Part shown: one piece after another, positions 30,762-40,907 of the stretch
Position numbering within the stretch: position 1 is the stretch's first letter
Layout of the letters: every line of letters begins with the position of its first letter
From: Pseudomonas sp. K2I15
GTDB lineage: Bacteria; Pseudomonadota; Gammaproteobacteria; Pseudomonadales; Pseudomonadaceae
DNA length: 64,000 nucleotides
Assembly: GCF_002204795.1 (NCBI RefSeq)
Contig: NZ_NIXO01000024.1
Coordinates: 1-64,000 of the forward strand
Reading direction: 5' to 3'
Notes under the pieces: generated by a model
Databases searched by the model: none
Told to the model about the DNA's origin: nothing
The model's input: the letters and a program-made list of their open reading frames with translations, nothing else
Position numbers and translations under genes: made by a program

Positions 30762-31225
30762 TGCAAGTTCTGTTCGTCTGCCTGGGCAACATCTGCCGTT
30801 CGCCTACGGCAGAAGGTGTATTGCGCCACAAACTGCGTGAGGCCGGCCTGGCGGATCAGGTTGAAGTGGCCTCGGCCGGCACCGGTGAATGGCACGTTGG
30901 CAACCCACCGGACAAGCGCAGCCAGCGCGCAGCGCTGCTACGTGGCTATGACTTGTCGGCCCAGCGCGCACAACAGGTGTCGCGTGCCGACTTTTCCCGC
31001 TACGACCTGATCCTGGCCATGGACCAGAGCAACTTGCGCAACCTCAAGGCCATGCAGCCAGCCCAAGGCAAGGCGGACCTGGACCTGTTCCTGCGCCGTT
31101 ACGACTCGGTGGTGGATGAAGTACCGGACCCGTATTACGAAGGCGATCAAGGCTTCGAAACCGTCCTCGACCTGATCGAGCGCGCTTGTGACCTGTTGGT
31201 GATTGAATTGAAGGGCCGGTTATGA
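30761..31225 (+). CDS. Low-molecular-weight protein-tyrosine phosphatase
   Basis: A 154-residue phosphatase with the P-loop CLGNICRS (Cys7, Arg13) and the general-acid Asp in VPDPYYEG (near 123). It sits between kdsB and murB, as in P. aeruginosa. Such enzymes often act with tyrosine kinases that control exopolysaccharide, but no kinase is nearby. It overlaps murB by 4 bp. Confidence 0.93.
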   Translation: MQVLFVCLGNICRSPTAEGVLRHKLREAGLADQVEVASAGTGEWHVGNPPDKRSQRAALLRGYDLSAQRAQQVSRADFSRYDLILAMDQSNLRNLKAMQPAQGKADLDLFLRRYDSVVDEVPDPYYEGDQGFETVLDLIERACDLLVIELKGRL

Positions 31226-32241
31226 CTTTGCAGGTGCAAGCACGGGTTTCGCTCAAGCCGTTCAACAGCTTTGGCATCGACGTGCGTGCCCGGCTGTTCG
31301 CCGAGGCCCACAACGACACCGACGTGCGCGAAGCCCTGGCCTATGCGGCTGTGCAAGCGCTGCCGTTGTTGGTGATTGGTGGCGGCAGCAACTTGCTGCT
31401 GACCCAGGACATCGACGCGCTGGTGCTGCGCATGGCCAGTCACGGTATTCGGGTATTGCAGGATGATGGCGTGCACGTGGTGGTTGAAGCCGAAGCCGGC
31501 GAAGCCTGGCATCCGTTTGTACTGTGGACGTTGGCCCAGGGCTTTTCTGGCCTGGAAAACCTCAGCTTGATCCCCGGCACGGTGGGCGCCGCACCGATGC
31601 AGAACATCGGCGCCTACGGTGTGGAGATCAAGGACGTGTTCGCCGGCCTGACCGCCCTCGACCGCCACACCGGCGAGCTGCGTGATTTCAGCCTGGCCGA
31701 GTGCAACTTTGCCTACCGCGACAGCCTGTTCAAGCACGAAGTCGGCCGCTGGCTGATCCTGCGGGTGCGTTTTGCCCTGAGCCGCGCCGTGCACCTGAAG
31801 CTTGAGTACGGGCCAGTGCAGCAGCGCCTGGCCGAGCACGGCATTGCGCAGGCCACCCCCAGCGACGTCAGCCGCGCGATTTGCAGCATTCGTAGCGAGA
31901 AACTGCCAGACCCGGCGGTGCTCGGCAATGCCGGCAGCTTCTTCAAGAACCCGCTGGTGTCCCAGGCACTGGCCGCCGAGTTGCAGCTTCAATACCCGGA
32001 CCTGGTGGCTTACCCACAGTCGGACGGGCAGATGAAGCTGGCCGCCGGCTGGCTGATCGACAAGGCTGGCTGGAAGGGCTTTCGCGACGGCGATGCGGGC
32101 GTGCATCGCTTGCAGGCGCTGGTGCTGGTGAACTATGGCGCGGCCACCGGCCAGGACATTGCCGGCCTCGCGCTGCGTATCCAGCAGGACATTGAAAAAC
32201 GTTTCAAGGTTGTGCTGGAAATGGAACCCAACCGCTATTGA
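31222..32241 (+). CDS. murB: UDP-N-acetylenolpyruvoylglucosamine reductase MurB
   Basis: FAD- and NADPH-dependent second step of UDP-MurNAc synthesis, 339 residues, long type I form. The FAD region contains GGGSNLLL. The catalytic Ser is in GNAGSFFKNP, and AAGWLIDKAGWKG is typical. Last gene of the envelope run; a strong terminator follows. In P. aeruginosa the next gene is rne; here four molybdenum-enzyme genes intervene. Confidence 0.96.
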   Translation: MTLQVQARVSLKPFNSFGIDVRARLFAEAHNDTDVREALAYAAVQALPLLVIGGGSNLLLTQDIDALVLRMASHGIRVLQDDGVHVVVEAEAGEAWHPFVLWTLAQGFSGLENLSLIPGTVGAAPMQNIGAYGVEIKDVFAGLTALDRHTGELRDFSLAECNFAYRDSLFKHEVGRWLILRVRFALSRAVHLKLEYGPVQQRLAEHGIAQATPSDVSRAICSIRSEKLPDPAVLGNAGSFFKNPLVSQALAAELQLQYPDLVAYPQSDGQMKLAAGWLIDKAGWKGFRDGDAGVHRLQALVLVNYGAATGQDIAGLALRIQQDIEKRFKVVLEMEPNRY

Positions 32242-32265
32242 ACTAAGCTTGTTTTTTGACGCACC

Positions 32266-32291
32266 AAGCCCTGCATTGCAGGGCTTTTTTA
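32266..32291 (+). terminator. Rho-independent terminator after murB
   Basis: AAGCCCTGCA-TTGCAGGGCTT followed by a T-run, 24 bp after the murB stop. Confidence 0.92.
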
Positions 32292-32485
32292 TTGCGGCTG
32301 AGTTAACTTAGCTGGCTATCGATGTGTTTTTATCAGTTCATAGACCCTGTTTATCAAAGGCCCGGTGAAGATTCGTTTTCACAAGAGAGCCGATTAGCCT
32401 GAGCCATCTGCGTGAACCGACTCCGCTTGGCCCCCAAGTGGCAGATTGCTCGACCCCATAACCTTTTCTCTATGCGGGCGTGCCC

Positions 32486-32956
32486 ATGATTACCCTCAAG
32501 CTCAACGGTCAAGACCATCAACTGGATGTCACCGAGGATATGCCCCTGTTGTGGGCGATCCGCGACGTGGCCGGTTACAACGGCACCAAATTCGGTTGCG
32601 GCATGGGCTTGTGCGGCGCGTGTACCATTCATATCGACGGCTCGCCGGCGCGCAGTTGCATCACCCCGATCGGCTCGGTCAAGGGCCAAGACGTCAGCAC
32701 CATCGATAACCTGCACACCGACCCGGTCGGCCAAGTGGTGCAGCAAGCCTGGCTCGAAACGGCCGTGGCCCAGTGCGGCTACTGCCAGGGCGGGCAGATC
32801 ATGTCTGCCACCGCATTGCTGAAAACCAACCCGAATCCCAGCGACGAGCAGATTGAAGAAGCCATGGTTGGCAATATCTGCCGCTGCGGCACGTACAACC
32901 GGATCAAGACCGCGATCCGCCAGGCCGCCACTCACCTGCAGGGGACCAAGGCATGA
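32486..32956 (+). CDS. 2Fe-2S subunit of a molybdenum hydroxylase, IorA-like
   Basis: Small electron-transfer subunit, 156 residues, carrying two [2Fe-2S] clusters. The plant-ferredoxin-like cluster uses Cys38, Cys43, Cys46 and Cys58. The second uses Cys97, Cys100, Cys132 and Cys134 (CGYC, ICRC). It resembles the isoquinoline 1-oxidoreductase alpha subunit and related aldehyde dehydrogenases. Start at ATG 32486; a GTG two codons earlier is an alternative. It overlaps the large-subunit gene by 4 bp. The protein has no Tat signal of its own and probably travels with the large subunit. Confidence 0.93.
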   Translation: MITLKLNGQDHQLDVTEDMPLLWAIRDVAGYNGTKFGCGMGLCGACTIHIDGSPARSCITPIGSVKGQDVSTIDNLHTDPVGQVVQQAWLETAVAQCGYCQGGQIMSATALLKTNPNPSDEQIEEAMVGNICRCGTYNRIKTAIRQAATHLQGTKA

Positions 32957-35274
32957 GCCAGTTACCCGCTGATTTTGTCCTGAATAACCTCAGCCGCCGG
33001 GGGTTCCTCAAGGGTGTCGGTGCAACGGGCGCCTTGGTGATCGCTGCCAGTTGGGGCTTGCCGGAAGCGTTTGCCGCCGACGCGGTGAAGAAGTACGGCG
33101 GTGACGCCATGCCCCATGGCGTGATCGACGATCCCAAGGTTTACGTGAGTATCGCCACCGACGGCACCGTGACGGTGATCTGCAACCGTTCGGAAATGGG
33201 CCAGGGCGTGCGCACCAGCTTGAGCATGGTGGTGGCTGACGAACTGGATGCCGATTGGGCGCGGGTCAAAGTCCAGCAGGCACCGGGCGATGAAGTGCGG
33301 TTCGGCAACCAGGACACCGACGGGTCCCGCAGCATGCGCCATTGGTATGAGCCGATGCGCCGCTGTGGCGCTGCCGCTCGTGCGATGTTGGAGCAGGCCG
33401 CTGCTGAACAATGGAAAGTTTCGGTAGGTGAGTGCCATGCTCAGTTGCATAAAGTGGTTCACCAGCCGAGCGGGCGTGAGTTGGGCTATGGCGCCTTGGC
33501 CGCCGCTGCCGGTGCACTCGCGGTGCCTGCGCGGGATAGCTTGAAGCTGAAGCAGCCGTCGGAGTTTCGTTACATTGGCAAGGAAGGCGTCAAGGCCATC
33601 GACGGTGCCGACATCGTTAACGGGCGGGCGGTCTATGGCGCCGATGTGCATTTCGACGGCATGCTGTACGCCACCATCGCTCGGCCGAAGGTGTACGGCG
33701 GCAAGGTCAAATCTTTCGATGCCAGTGCGGCGTTGAAAGTCCCTGGTGTGATCAAGGTGCTGGAAATCGAAAGCCGGCCATTGCCTTCGGAGTTTCAGCC
33801 GTTGGGCGGTGTGGCGGTTGTTGCGAGCAATACGTGGGCGGCGATCAAGGGCCGCGATGCCTTGAACATCGTCTGGGATGATGGCGTCAACGCCAGCTAC
33901 AACTCCATCGACTACCGCAAGGAGCTGGAAGCCGCAGCCCTGAAGCCGGGCAAAGTGGTGCGCAATACCGGCACCATCGACCAGGCGTTGAGCGATGCCG
34001 ACAGCACCCTGGAAGCGGCCTATTACCTGCCGCACCTGTCCCAGTCGCCGATGGAGCCGATGGTCGCCGTCGCCCGCTACGACAAGGGCCAGTGCGAAGC
34101 CTGGGCACCAAGCCAGGCCCCGCAAGTGACCCGCGAACGGATTGCCGAGCGCCTGGGCTTGCCGTTCGATAACGTCACCTTTAATGTCACGCTGCTGGGT
34201 GGCGGGTTTGGTCGCAAGTCCAAGCCGGACTTCATCGTTGAAGCCGCCGTGCTGGCCAAGGAATTCCCCGGCAAGGCCGTGCGGGTGCAATGGACCCGTG
34301 AAGACGATATCCATAACTCGTACTTCCATACTGTGTCCGCCGAGTACCTCAAGGCCGGCCTGAACAAGGATGGCCTGCCCGCCGCCTGGCTGCACCGTAC
34401 CGTGGCGCCGAGCATCACTGCGCTGTTTGCACCGAACATGATCCATGAGGCACCGTTCGAACTGGGCATGGGCTTTACCAACATGGCCTACGCGATTCCC
34501 AACGTACGCCTGGAAAACCCGGAAGCGGCGGCCCATACGCGAGTCGGCTGGTACCGCTCGGTGTCGAACATTCCCCACGGTTTCGCGATTCAGAGCTTTG
34601 TCGATGAACTGGCCCACAAGGCCGGTGAGGATCCGCTGAAGTACCAACTCAAACTCCTAGGGCCAGACCGTCAGATCGATCCCAAGACCCTGAGCGATGA
34701 GTGGAACTACGGCGAATCACCAGAGCGTTACCCCATTGACACGGCTCGCTTGCGCGGCGTGCTTGAGACCGCCGCCAAGGCTGCCGGTTGGGGCCGCACC
34801 TTGCCCAAGGGCCGCGGCCTGGGGCTGGCGGTGCACTACAGCTTCGTCACTTACGTGGCGGCGGTGATCGAGGTAGAAGTCAAAGACGACGGCACCCTGA
34901 TCGTGCACAAGGCCGACATCGCCGTGGATTGCGGCCCGCAGATCAACCCGGAGCGCATTCGCTCGCAGTTCGAAGGCGCCTGCGTGATGGGCCTGGGCAA
35001 TGCGGTGCTGGGGGAAATCAGCTTCAAGGACGGCAAGGTCCAGCAGGACAACTTCCATATGTATGAAGTGGCGCGCATGTCCCTCGCGCCCAGGGAAGTC
35101 GCGGTGCACCTGGTCACGCCCAAGGGTGACGTTCCATTGGGTGGCGTCGGTGAGCCGGGCGTACCGCCGATTGCGCCGGCCCTGTGCAATGCGATCTTTG
35201 CCGCTACCGGCAAGCGCATCCGCAACCTGCCGGTCCGCTATCAGTTGCAGGGTTGGCAGGAGGCGAAGGCCTGA
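32953..35274 (+). CDS. Molybdopterin subunit of a molybdenum hydroxylase, IorB-like
   Basis: Catalytic subunit of a xanthine-oxidase-family enzyme, 773 residues. A twin-arginine signal SRRGFLKG (14-21) with likely cleavage after AFA near residue 41 places the folded complex in the periplasm. The body has the IorB-type arrangement of repeated molybdopterin-binding domains (LGGGFGRKSKPDF, TRVGWYRSVSNIPHGFAIQSF) and ends with GGVGEPGVPPIAPA, which carries the active-site Glu of the family. The substrate cannot be read from sequence. N-heterocycle or aldehyde oxidation is plausible. Electron acceptor: no cytochrome c gene is adjacent. Confidence 0.92.
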   Translation: MSQLPADFVLNNLSRRGFLKGVGATGALVIAASWGLPEAFAADAVKKYGGDAMPHGVIDDPKVYVSIATDGTVTVICNRSEMGQGVRTSLSMVVADELDADWARVKVQQAPGDEVRFGNQDTDGSRSMRHWYEPMRRCGAAARAMLEQAAAEQWKVSVGECHAQLHKVVHQPSGRELGYGALAAAAGALAVPARDSLKLKQPSEFRYIGKEGVKAIDGADIVNGRAVYGADVHFDGMLYATIARPKVYGGKVKSFDASAALKVPGVIKVLEIESRPLPSEFQPLGGVAVVASNTWAAIKGRDALNIVWDDGVNASYNSIDYRKELEAAALKPGKVVRNTGTIDQALSDADSTLEAAYYLPHLSQSPMEPMVAVARYDKGQCEAWAPSQAPQVTRERIAERLGLPFDNVTFNVTLLGGGFGRKSKPDFIVEAAVLAKEFPGKAVRVQWTREDDIHNSYFHTVSAEYLKAGLNKDGLPAAWLHRTVAPSITALFAPNMIHEAPFELGMGFTNMAYAIPNVRLENPEAAAHTRVGWYRSVSNIPHGFAIQSFVDELAHKAGEDPLKYQLKLLGPDRQIDPKTLSDEWNYGESPERYPIDTARLRGVLETAAKAAGWGRTLPKGRGLGLAVHYSFVTYVAAVIEVEVKDDGTLIVHKADIAVDCGPQINPERIRSQFEGACVMGLGNAVLGEISFKDGKVQQDNFHMYEVARMSLAPREVAVHLVTPKGDVPLGGVGEPGVPPIAPALCNAIFAATGKRIRNLPVRYQLQGWQEAKA

Positions 35275-36260
35275 TGGACAGTGTTGATCTGAATGTGTTG
35301 CGCAGCGTGCTGGAATGGCGCCGCGCCGGGCAGCGGGTGGTGCTGTACAGCGTGGTCCAGACCTGGGGCAGCGCGCCGCGTCCACCGGGGGCCATGTTGG
35401 CCTTGCGCGGTGACGGGGTGGTGATTGGCTCGGTGTCTGGCGGGTGCATTGAGGACGACTTGATCGCCCGTTTGCAGGATGGCCGGCTGCCTGAAGACGG
35501 GCCGCCGGTGCAGCTTGTGACGTATGGCGTCACTCGGGATGAGGCCGCGCGTTTTGGCCTGCCCTGTGGCGGCACCTTGCGCCTGACCGAGGAGCGTGTG
35601 GGCGATCCAGGCTGGGTCGCGGACCTGCTGGCACGTTGCGCGGCGCACGAGATTGTTGCCCGTGAGTTGGACTTGACCACCGGTGAGGTGGTGTTGAGCG
35701 GTGCGAGCAAGACCGATACGGTCAGCTTTGACGGCGAACGTTTGCGGGCGATTTATGGCCCGCGCTGGCGCCTGTTGCTGATCGGCGCGGGCCAGCTATC
35801 GCGTTATGTGGCGGAAATGGCGCGCTTGCTGGATTTCGAAGTACTGATCTGCGACCCGCGCCAGGAGTTTGTCTATGGCTGGGAAGAACAGCACGGGCGT
35901 TTTGTACCGGGCATGCCGGATGAAGCGGTGCTGAATATCCAGACCGATGAACGCACGGCCATTGTCGCGCTCACCCATGACCCGCGCCTGGATGACATGG
36001 CGCTGCTGACGGCCCTCAATTCCAAGGCGTTCTACATTGGCGCCCTGGGTTCGCGAGTCAACAGCCAGAAACGTCGGGAAAACCTGGCAGCGTTGGGGTT
36101 GAGCGGGGAGGCCATTGCGCGGCTGCATGGTCCTATTGGGTTGCATATCGGCAGTCATACGCCCGCGGAGATCGCGTTGTCGTTGATGGCGGAAATCGTG
36201 GCCATCAAGAACGGGATTGATCTGTTGCAGAAAAAACCGTCGCAGGCAGCGGTCAGTTGA
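35274..36260 (+). CDS. XdhC-family molybdenum cofactor maturation protein
   Basis: A 328-residue XdhC/CoxI-type chaperone that binds molybdenum cofactor and helps insert its sulfurated form into hydroxylases. The N-terminal XdhC/CoxI domain has GSAPRPPGAMLAL and SVSGGCIEDDL. The C-terminal Rossmann domain (about 165-310) has LLIGAGQLSRYVA and YIGALGSRVNSQKR. Start overlaps the large-subunit stop by 1 bp. The stop overlaps the next gene (TTGA), so all four genes form one operon. Confidence 0.92.
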   Translation: MDSVDLNVLRSVLEWRRAGQRVVLYSVVQTWGSAPRPPGAMLALRGDGVVIGSVSGGCIEDDLIARLQDGRLPEDGPPVQLVTYGVTRDEAARFGLPCGGTLRLTEERVGDPGWVADLLARCAAHEIVARELDLTTGEVVLSGASKTDTVSFDGERLRAIYGPRWRLLLIGAGQLSRYVAEMARLLDFEVLICDPRQEFVYGWEEQHGRFVPGMPDEAVLNIQTDERTAIVALTHDPRLDDMALLTALNSKAFYIGALGSRVNSQKRRENLAALGLSGEAIARLHGPIGLHIGSHTPAEIALSLMAEIVAIKNGIDLLQKKPSQAAVS

Positions 36261-36844
36261 CGGGCATCACCGCGATCATCCTGGCAGCGGGGCAGGGCAG
36301 TCGTTTTCGGGCTGAAGCGGGTGCGAATAAGGACAAGCTGCTGGCGCCCTGCGTGGGTCGTGATGGCATCACGCGGCCGGTGATTGAGCAGGTACTGGTG
36401 AATTTGCCACTTGCGGTTGCCAGGCGTTGGCTGGTGACGTCGCCGGACCGCACTGAAGTCATTCGACTGGCAAAGGAGCATGGCTGTGAAGTGCTGCTTT
36501 TGCGCTCGCCGGGCATGGGTGACAGCATCGCTGCGGCGGTGGCTGCCAGTGGTCCGTCTGCCGGTTGGCTGGTGGTATTGGGGGATATGCCGTTCACCCT
36601 GCCTGCGAGTATCGAGCAGGTGATTTCGCGCCTTGAGGAAGACGGTATCAGTGTGCCGGTGCACGCAGGCCAGTACGGGCATCCCGTAGGGTTTGGTCGT
36701 TTATTCGGCCCGGCCTTAATGGCGTTGACCGGCGATCGTGGGGCAAAGCCGTTGTTCGCCCAGGCGACCGTACAGGAAGTGGCGGTCGATGATCCCGGTG
36801 TGGTGTGGGATGTTGATGTGCCGGCGTTGTTGAACTACCGCTAG
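36257..36844 (+). CDS. MocA-like molybdenum cofactor nucleotidyltransferase
   Basis: MobA-like NTP-transferase fold, 195 residues, with the nucleotide loop IILAAGQGSRF and a later VVLGDMPF motif. In XdhC-linked operons these proteins convert Mo-molybdopterin to the cytosine dinucleotide form, the cofactor found in IorB-type enzymes. Start is a TTG overlapping the XdhC stop. It ends before a shared terminator facing rne. Confidence 0.85.
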   Translation: MTGITAIILAAGQGSRFRAEAGANKDKLLAPCVGRDGITRPVIEQVLVNLPLAVARRWLVTSPDRTEVIRLAKEHGCEVLLLRSPGMGDSIAAAVAASGPSAGWLVVLGDMPFTLPASIEQVISRLEEDGISVPVHAGQYGHPVGFGRLFGPALMALTGDRGAKPLFAQATVQEVAVDDPGVVWDVDVPALLNYR

Positions 36845-36859
36845 CTGATAGCGCAGACA

Positions 36860-36897
36860 TAAAAAAGCCCCGCCTGATCACTCAGGCGGGGCGTTTT
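36860..36897. terminator. Bidirectional terminator between the Mo-hydroxylase operon and rne
   Basis: AAAAGCCCCGCCTGA-TCAC-TCAGGCGGGGCGTTTT has an A-run and a T-run on opposite flanks and sits between convergent genes. Confidence 0.95.
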
Positions 36898-36911
36898 AGT
36901 GGCCGATGGAA

Positions 36912-39900
36912 TCAGACGAGGGGTTTAGGCTCGTGCTCTTCTTCCAGGGCTTTAGGGTTGTGCTCTACCACTTCTTCAACGGAACGCAGGTTCTCCTCGA
37001 CAGCAGGGGCAGTGTGCTCAACCACAGCTTCGGTTACCGGAGCAGGGGCTGCTTCGACAACTTCAGCGACGACCGGTGCAGCTTCGACAGGCGCCGACGC
37101 AGCAGCGGCAGCAGCCAGTTCAGCTTCCTTGCGACGACGACGCACTTCACGCGGGTCGTTCGGCGCACGACCGTTTTCTGTCAGGGCGCTGGCCGGGGCG
37201 GCTTCAACCACCGGTGCTGCCACTTCGGCAACCACTGGCGCTTCAACCACTGGAGCAGGCTCGGCAACAACGGCGACGGGTTCAGCGGCGACAACCACTT
37301 CAGCGACTGGCGCTGGAGCTTGTTCGACGACTGGAGCCGGTGCGGGTGCTTCGACCGCTTCAACTACTGCGGCTGGCTCGGCAGTCCACTGGAAGGCGGT
37401 CTGTTCTTCACGAACTTCACGCACTTCAGGGGTCGGCTCGGCAACCGGTGCTTCAACAGCGGCTTCAACCACTGGCTGTTGTTCAACAACAACCGCAGGC
37501 TCGGCAACCACTTCAGCTTCAGGCTGAGGCTCGCGAACTTCACGAACGTGGCGAACCGGTGCTACTTCCACTTCCACTTCCGGAGCAGCTGGCGCTTCGA
37601 CTGGAGTCGTCGCTTCAACCACTGGCGCTTCGACGACTGGCGTCTCTACAACCGTGTTTTCCTGGATGGCAGCGGTGGCGGCTTCAGCTTGCTCGTTGGC
37701 TTGGGCTTCAGCAGGTGCGCTGATGACCGAGCTGGCAACAGCAGCGGTAACGGCCAGGCCGGCAGCCAGTTCGGCGCCAGTGGGTTCGTCGGTTGCAGTG
37801 GCTTCGCCGGTCTCTTCCGAGCCTTCGATTTCATTGCCGTTGGCATCACGTTGACGCTCACGACGGTTGCTGCGACGACGCTGGCCACGGGAGCGGCGGC
37901 GTGGACGATCGCCTTCGGCGTTGTCCTGGCCGTCTTCCTGTTGCTGATCTTCGTTGGACAGCAGCTCTTCTTCTTCACCGGCAACAGCAGCCTGCTCGGC
38001 ACGTGGTTGACGCTCTTCACGAGGAGCGCGCGGCGCACGTTCTTCACGCGGCTGGCGAGCTGGACGCTCTTCAGCCGTGGCAACGGTGGCAGCAGCAGCG
38101 GCTACGGCCGGAGCAGCATCCAGCGGCTCGCGCAGTTCACGCACACGTTCTTCACGCTCGCCACGTGGCTTGCGGTCTTCACGAGGAGCGCGTGGCGCGC
38201 GCGGTGCACGTTCTTCGCGCGGTGCGCGCTCTTCACGGGCTACAACTGGCGTTTCTTCACGGGCTTCGCGCGGTTGGCGTTCTTCACGTGGGGCGCGTTC
38301 TTCGCGGGGTGCACGTTCTTCACGAGGCTTGCGCTCTTCGTCACGGCGACCGTTGCGATTGCGGCTCTGCTGGCGACCGTTGCGACGCTCTTCGTTGCGT
38401 GCAGGGCGTTCGGTGGCAGGCTTCTCGACCACAACTGGAGCTACCGGCTCTTCCTTGGTGGCGAACAGGCTGACCAGCGACTTCACCAGGCCCTTGAACA
38501 GGCTTGGCTCAGGCAGGGCGGCTGGCGCTGCAACCGGAGCAACAGCTTCAACCGGAACCGGTGCGTTGGCACGGGCTGGCGCGGTCTTGACGGCGGCTTC
38601 CTGGCGAACCAGGGTGCGGGTCGCAGCGGCTGGCTGGACTTCTTCCACTTCGGCAGCGGCAGCAGCGATTTCGTAGCTGGACTGATTAACGTGGGCTTCG
38701 GGGCTGTCATCACGCAGGCGCTGCACTTCGAAGTGCGGCGTCTCGAGGTGATCGTTCGGCAGGATGACGATGCGGGCACGGGTGCGCAGTTCGATCTTGG
38801 TGATCGAGTTGCGTTTTTCGTTGAGCAGGAACGCAGCGACCGGGATCGGCACCTGGGCGCGCACTTCGGCAGTGCGGTCTTTCAGGGCTTCTTCTTCGAT
38901 CAGGCGCAGGATCGCCAGCGACAGCGATTCAACATCACGGATGATGCCGGTGCCGTTGCAGCGCGGGCAGACGATGCCGCTGCTTTCGCCAAGCGATGGA
39001 CGCAGGCGCTGACGGGACATTTCCAGCAGGCCGAAGCGCGAGATGCGGCCGACTTGTACGCGGGCACGGTCAGCTTCCAGGCATTCGCGGACTTTCTCTT
39101 CCACGGCGCGCTGGTTCTTGGCTGGGGTCATGTCGATGAAATCGATCACGATCAGGCCGCCGATATCACGCAGGCGCAGCTGGCGGGCGATTTCTTCAGC
39201 CGCTTCCAGGTTGGTCTGCAGGGCGGTTTCTTCGATGTCGCTACCCTTCGTGGCGCGCGCCGAGTTGATGTCGATGGACACCAGGGCTTCGGTCGGGTCG
39301 ATCACGATGGAGCCGCCGGAAGGCAGTTCGACTACGCGCTGGAAAGCGGTTTCGATCTGGCTTTCGATCTGGAAACGGTTGAACAGCGGAACGCTGTCTT
39401 CGTACAGCTTGATCTTGCTGGCGTACTGCGGCATCACCTGGCGGATGAAGGTCAGGGCTTCGTCCTGGGCTTCAACGCTGTCGATCAGCACTTCGCCGAT
39501 GTCCTGGCGCAGGTAATCGCGGATAGCGCGGATGATCACGTTGCTTTCCTGGTAGATCAGGAATGGCGCGGAACGATCCAGCGACGCTTCTTTGATAGCG
39601 GTCCACAGTTGCAGCAGGTAGTCGAGGTCCCACTGCATTTCTTCGCTGCTGCGGCCAAGGCCGGCAGTGCGCACGATCAGGCCCATGTCGGCCGGAGCGA
39701 CCAAGCCGTTCAGCGCTTCACGCAGTTCGTTGCGTTCTTCGCCTTCGATGCGACGGGAGATACCGCCGGCACGCGGGTTGTTCGGCATCAGGACCAGATA
39801 GCGGCCAGCCAGGCTGATGAAGGTGGTCAGGGCGGCGCCCTTGTTGCCACGTTCTTCTTTTTCCACCTGAACGATGACTTCCTGGCCTTCGCTCAGGACG

Positions 39901-40169
39901 TCCTTGATGTTCACGCGGCCTTCGGGGGCTTTCTTGAAGTATTCGCGGGAGATTTCTTTGAGGGGCAGGAAGCCATGGCGCTCGGAGCCGAAATCGACAA
40001 AGGCAGCCTCAAGGCTTGGTTCGATACGAGTAATCCGGCCTTTATAGATGTTGGCCTTCTTTTGCTCGCGTGCACCGGACTCGATGTCCAGGTCGTAGAG
40101 GCGTTGGCCGTCTACCAGTGCAACACGCAACTCTTCGGGTTGAGTTGCGTTAATCAGCATTCTTTTCAT
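36912..40169 (-). CDS. rne: Ribonuclease E
   Basis: Essential single-strand endoribonuclease and degradosome scaffold, 1085 residues. The N-terminal catalytic half (about 1-530) contains the S1 domain (about 35-120), the 5' sensor, the DNase I-like domain with metal ligands in the [11 protein letters not shown] and [13 protein letters not shown] segments, and the Zn-link CPRCNGTG. The C-terminal half is disordered. First comes an Arg/Glu/Pro repeat region near residues 600-730 (many EERAPREER units), then long Val-Glu-Ala-Pro low-complexity sequence. The start [10 protein letters not shown] follows the family. The gene is preceded by a leader of about 670 nt, consistent with autoregulation. 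Confidence 0.97.
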   Translation of the reverse strand: MKRMLINATQPEELRVALVDGQRLYDLDIESGAREQKKANIYKGRITRIEPSLEAAFVDFGSERHGFLPLKEISREYFKKAPEGRVNIKDVLSEGQEVIVQVEKEERGNKGAALTTFISLAGRYLVLMPNNPRAGGISRRIEGEERNELREALNGLVAPADMGLIVRTAGLGRSSEEMQWDLDYLLQLWTAIKEASLDRSAPFLIYQESNVIIRAIRDYLRQDIGEVLIDSVEAQDEALTFIRQVMPQYASKIKLYEDSVPLFNRFQIESQIETAFQRVVELPSGGSIVIDPTEALVSIDINSARATKGSDIEETALQTNLEAAEEIARQLRLRDIGGLIVIDFIDMTPAKNQRAVEEKVRECLEADRARVQVGRISRFGLLEMSRQRLRPSLGESSGIVCPRCNGTGIIRDVESLSLAILRLIEEEALKDRTAEVRAQVPIPVAAFLLNEKRNSITKIELRTRARIVILPNDHLETPHFEVQRLRDDSPEAHVNQSSYEIAAAAAEVEEVQPAAATRTLVRQEAAVKTAPARANAPVPVEAVAPVAAPAALPEPSLFKGLVKSLVSLFATKEEPVAPVVVEKPATERPARNEERRNGRQQSRNRNGRRDEERKPREERAPREERAPREERQPREAREETPVVAREERAPREERAPRAPRAPREDRKPRGEREERVRELREPLDAAPAVAAAAATVATAEERPARQPREERAPRAPREERQPRAEQAAVAGEEEELLSNEDQQQEDGQDNAEGDRPRRRSRGQRRRSNRRERQRDANGNEIEGSEETGEATATDEPTGAELAAGLAVTAAVASSVISAPAEAQANEQAEAATAAIQENTVVETPVVEAPVVEATTPVEAPAAPEVEVEVAPVRHVREVREPQPEAEVVAEPAVVVEQQPVVEAAVEAPVAEPTPEVREVREEQTAFQWTAEPAAVVEAVEAPAPAPVVEQAPAPVAEVVVAAEPVAVVAEPAPVVEAPVVAEVAAPVVEAAPASALTENGRAPNDPREVRRRRKEAELAAAAAASAPVEAAPVVAEVVEAAPAPVTEAVVEHTAPAVEENLRSVEEVVEHNPKALEEEHEPKPLV

Positions 40170-40843
40170 GTTGTACCGTCGGTTTCCGGGCTGCCGGAAA
40201 CGGCGTTCGGCACACACGACTTCTCACGGTCGGTGTCAGGTGCGTCAAGAGTGGTTGGCCACTCCAGTGTCCAGCAATACCCGCCAAAATGGGCGATATC
40301 GCGACGTACGCTTCCTGCTTGCTGTGGTGACTTAAGCACTCAGTCAGGAGGAGGAATCAACCGGCGACTGTGGACGAGATGAAGCGTCTAAATATAAGCC
40401 TAGTGCTACACGGTCCGACGGTTGTGCATCTCCACCCTACACGTATCCCTGATAATTCGGGTGCTGCCGCGCGCAGAATCCGCAGCGGGTTGGCATTTAC
40501 CGTGTTCTCCAATGGGGAGAACACGCTCATGGCTAAACAAGACCGGGTGTGGGCGACTGTGCTCTCACTCAGCTTGTAACAGGCGTTGTTTCCGAAGCAT
40601 TCGCCGTGGTCTGGCTCAAGACTGACTGCACTTTGTGAACTGGCCGTAAATATCGGCGCAAAAGGCGAGTAATCACTCTGCTTTTTGCACTCGCTTCAGG
40701 CCTCATGTCACCTGCGCTTGTTACAATCTCGAGCCTTCCAGGGTGGCGAAAGCCCCGTAGGACGGCCTCGCGTCCTGATGAATTGCGATGGTCAGGGCCG
40801 GCAGTTTGCCGCTAGTCCTCTGTCCAGGCCGCTTTTGGCGGCG
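40170..40843 (-). promoter_or_regulatory. Long 5' untranslated leader of rne
   Basis: No gene is supported in this stretch. If transcription starts near 40843, the rne leader is about 670 nt, longer than the 361-nt E. coli leader that mediates RNase E feedback. A strong hairpin GTGTTCTCC ... GGAGAACAC occupies 40502-40524. Short open frames here have no good ribosome-binding sites. Confidence 0.5.
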
Positions 40844-40849
40844 TTCGCG

Positions 40850-40878
40850 ACTATAGCAGCAATGATTAAGTGCTTCAA
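40850..40878 (-). promoter_or_regulatory. Sigma-70 promoter of rne
   Basis: On the minus strand TTGAAG (40873-40878) and TATAGT (40850-40855) are exactly 17 bp apart. The opposite strand carries the -10-like TATCAT of rluC at 40895-40900, so the two divergent promoters overlap. Confidence 0.7.
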
Positions 40879-40907
40879 TTCCATAAAAAATTGTTATCAT
40901 CGCCGCC

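Noticed and set aside
32427-32443. Sigma-54-like element before the molybdenum hydroxylase operon
   Set aside because: GG-N10-GC spacing is right (TTGGCCCC ... GTGGCA), but the match outside those bases is poor and no upstream palindromes are seen.
36906-40382. Open frame of about 1158 codons opposite rne
   Set aside because: Phe/Arg/Gly-rich composition is the complement of RNase E codons, particularly its low-complexity tail. No family resemblance.
40370-40625. Small open frames in the rne leader
   Set aside because: No ribosome-binding sites, no signal peptide or motif, and frames on the antisense side of an mRNA leader.
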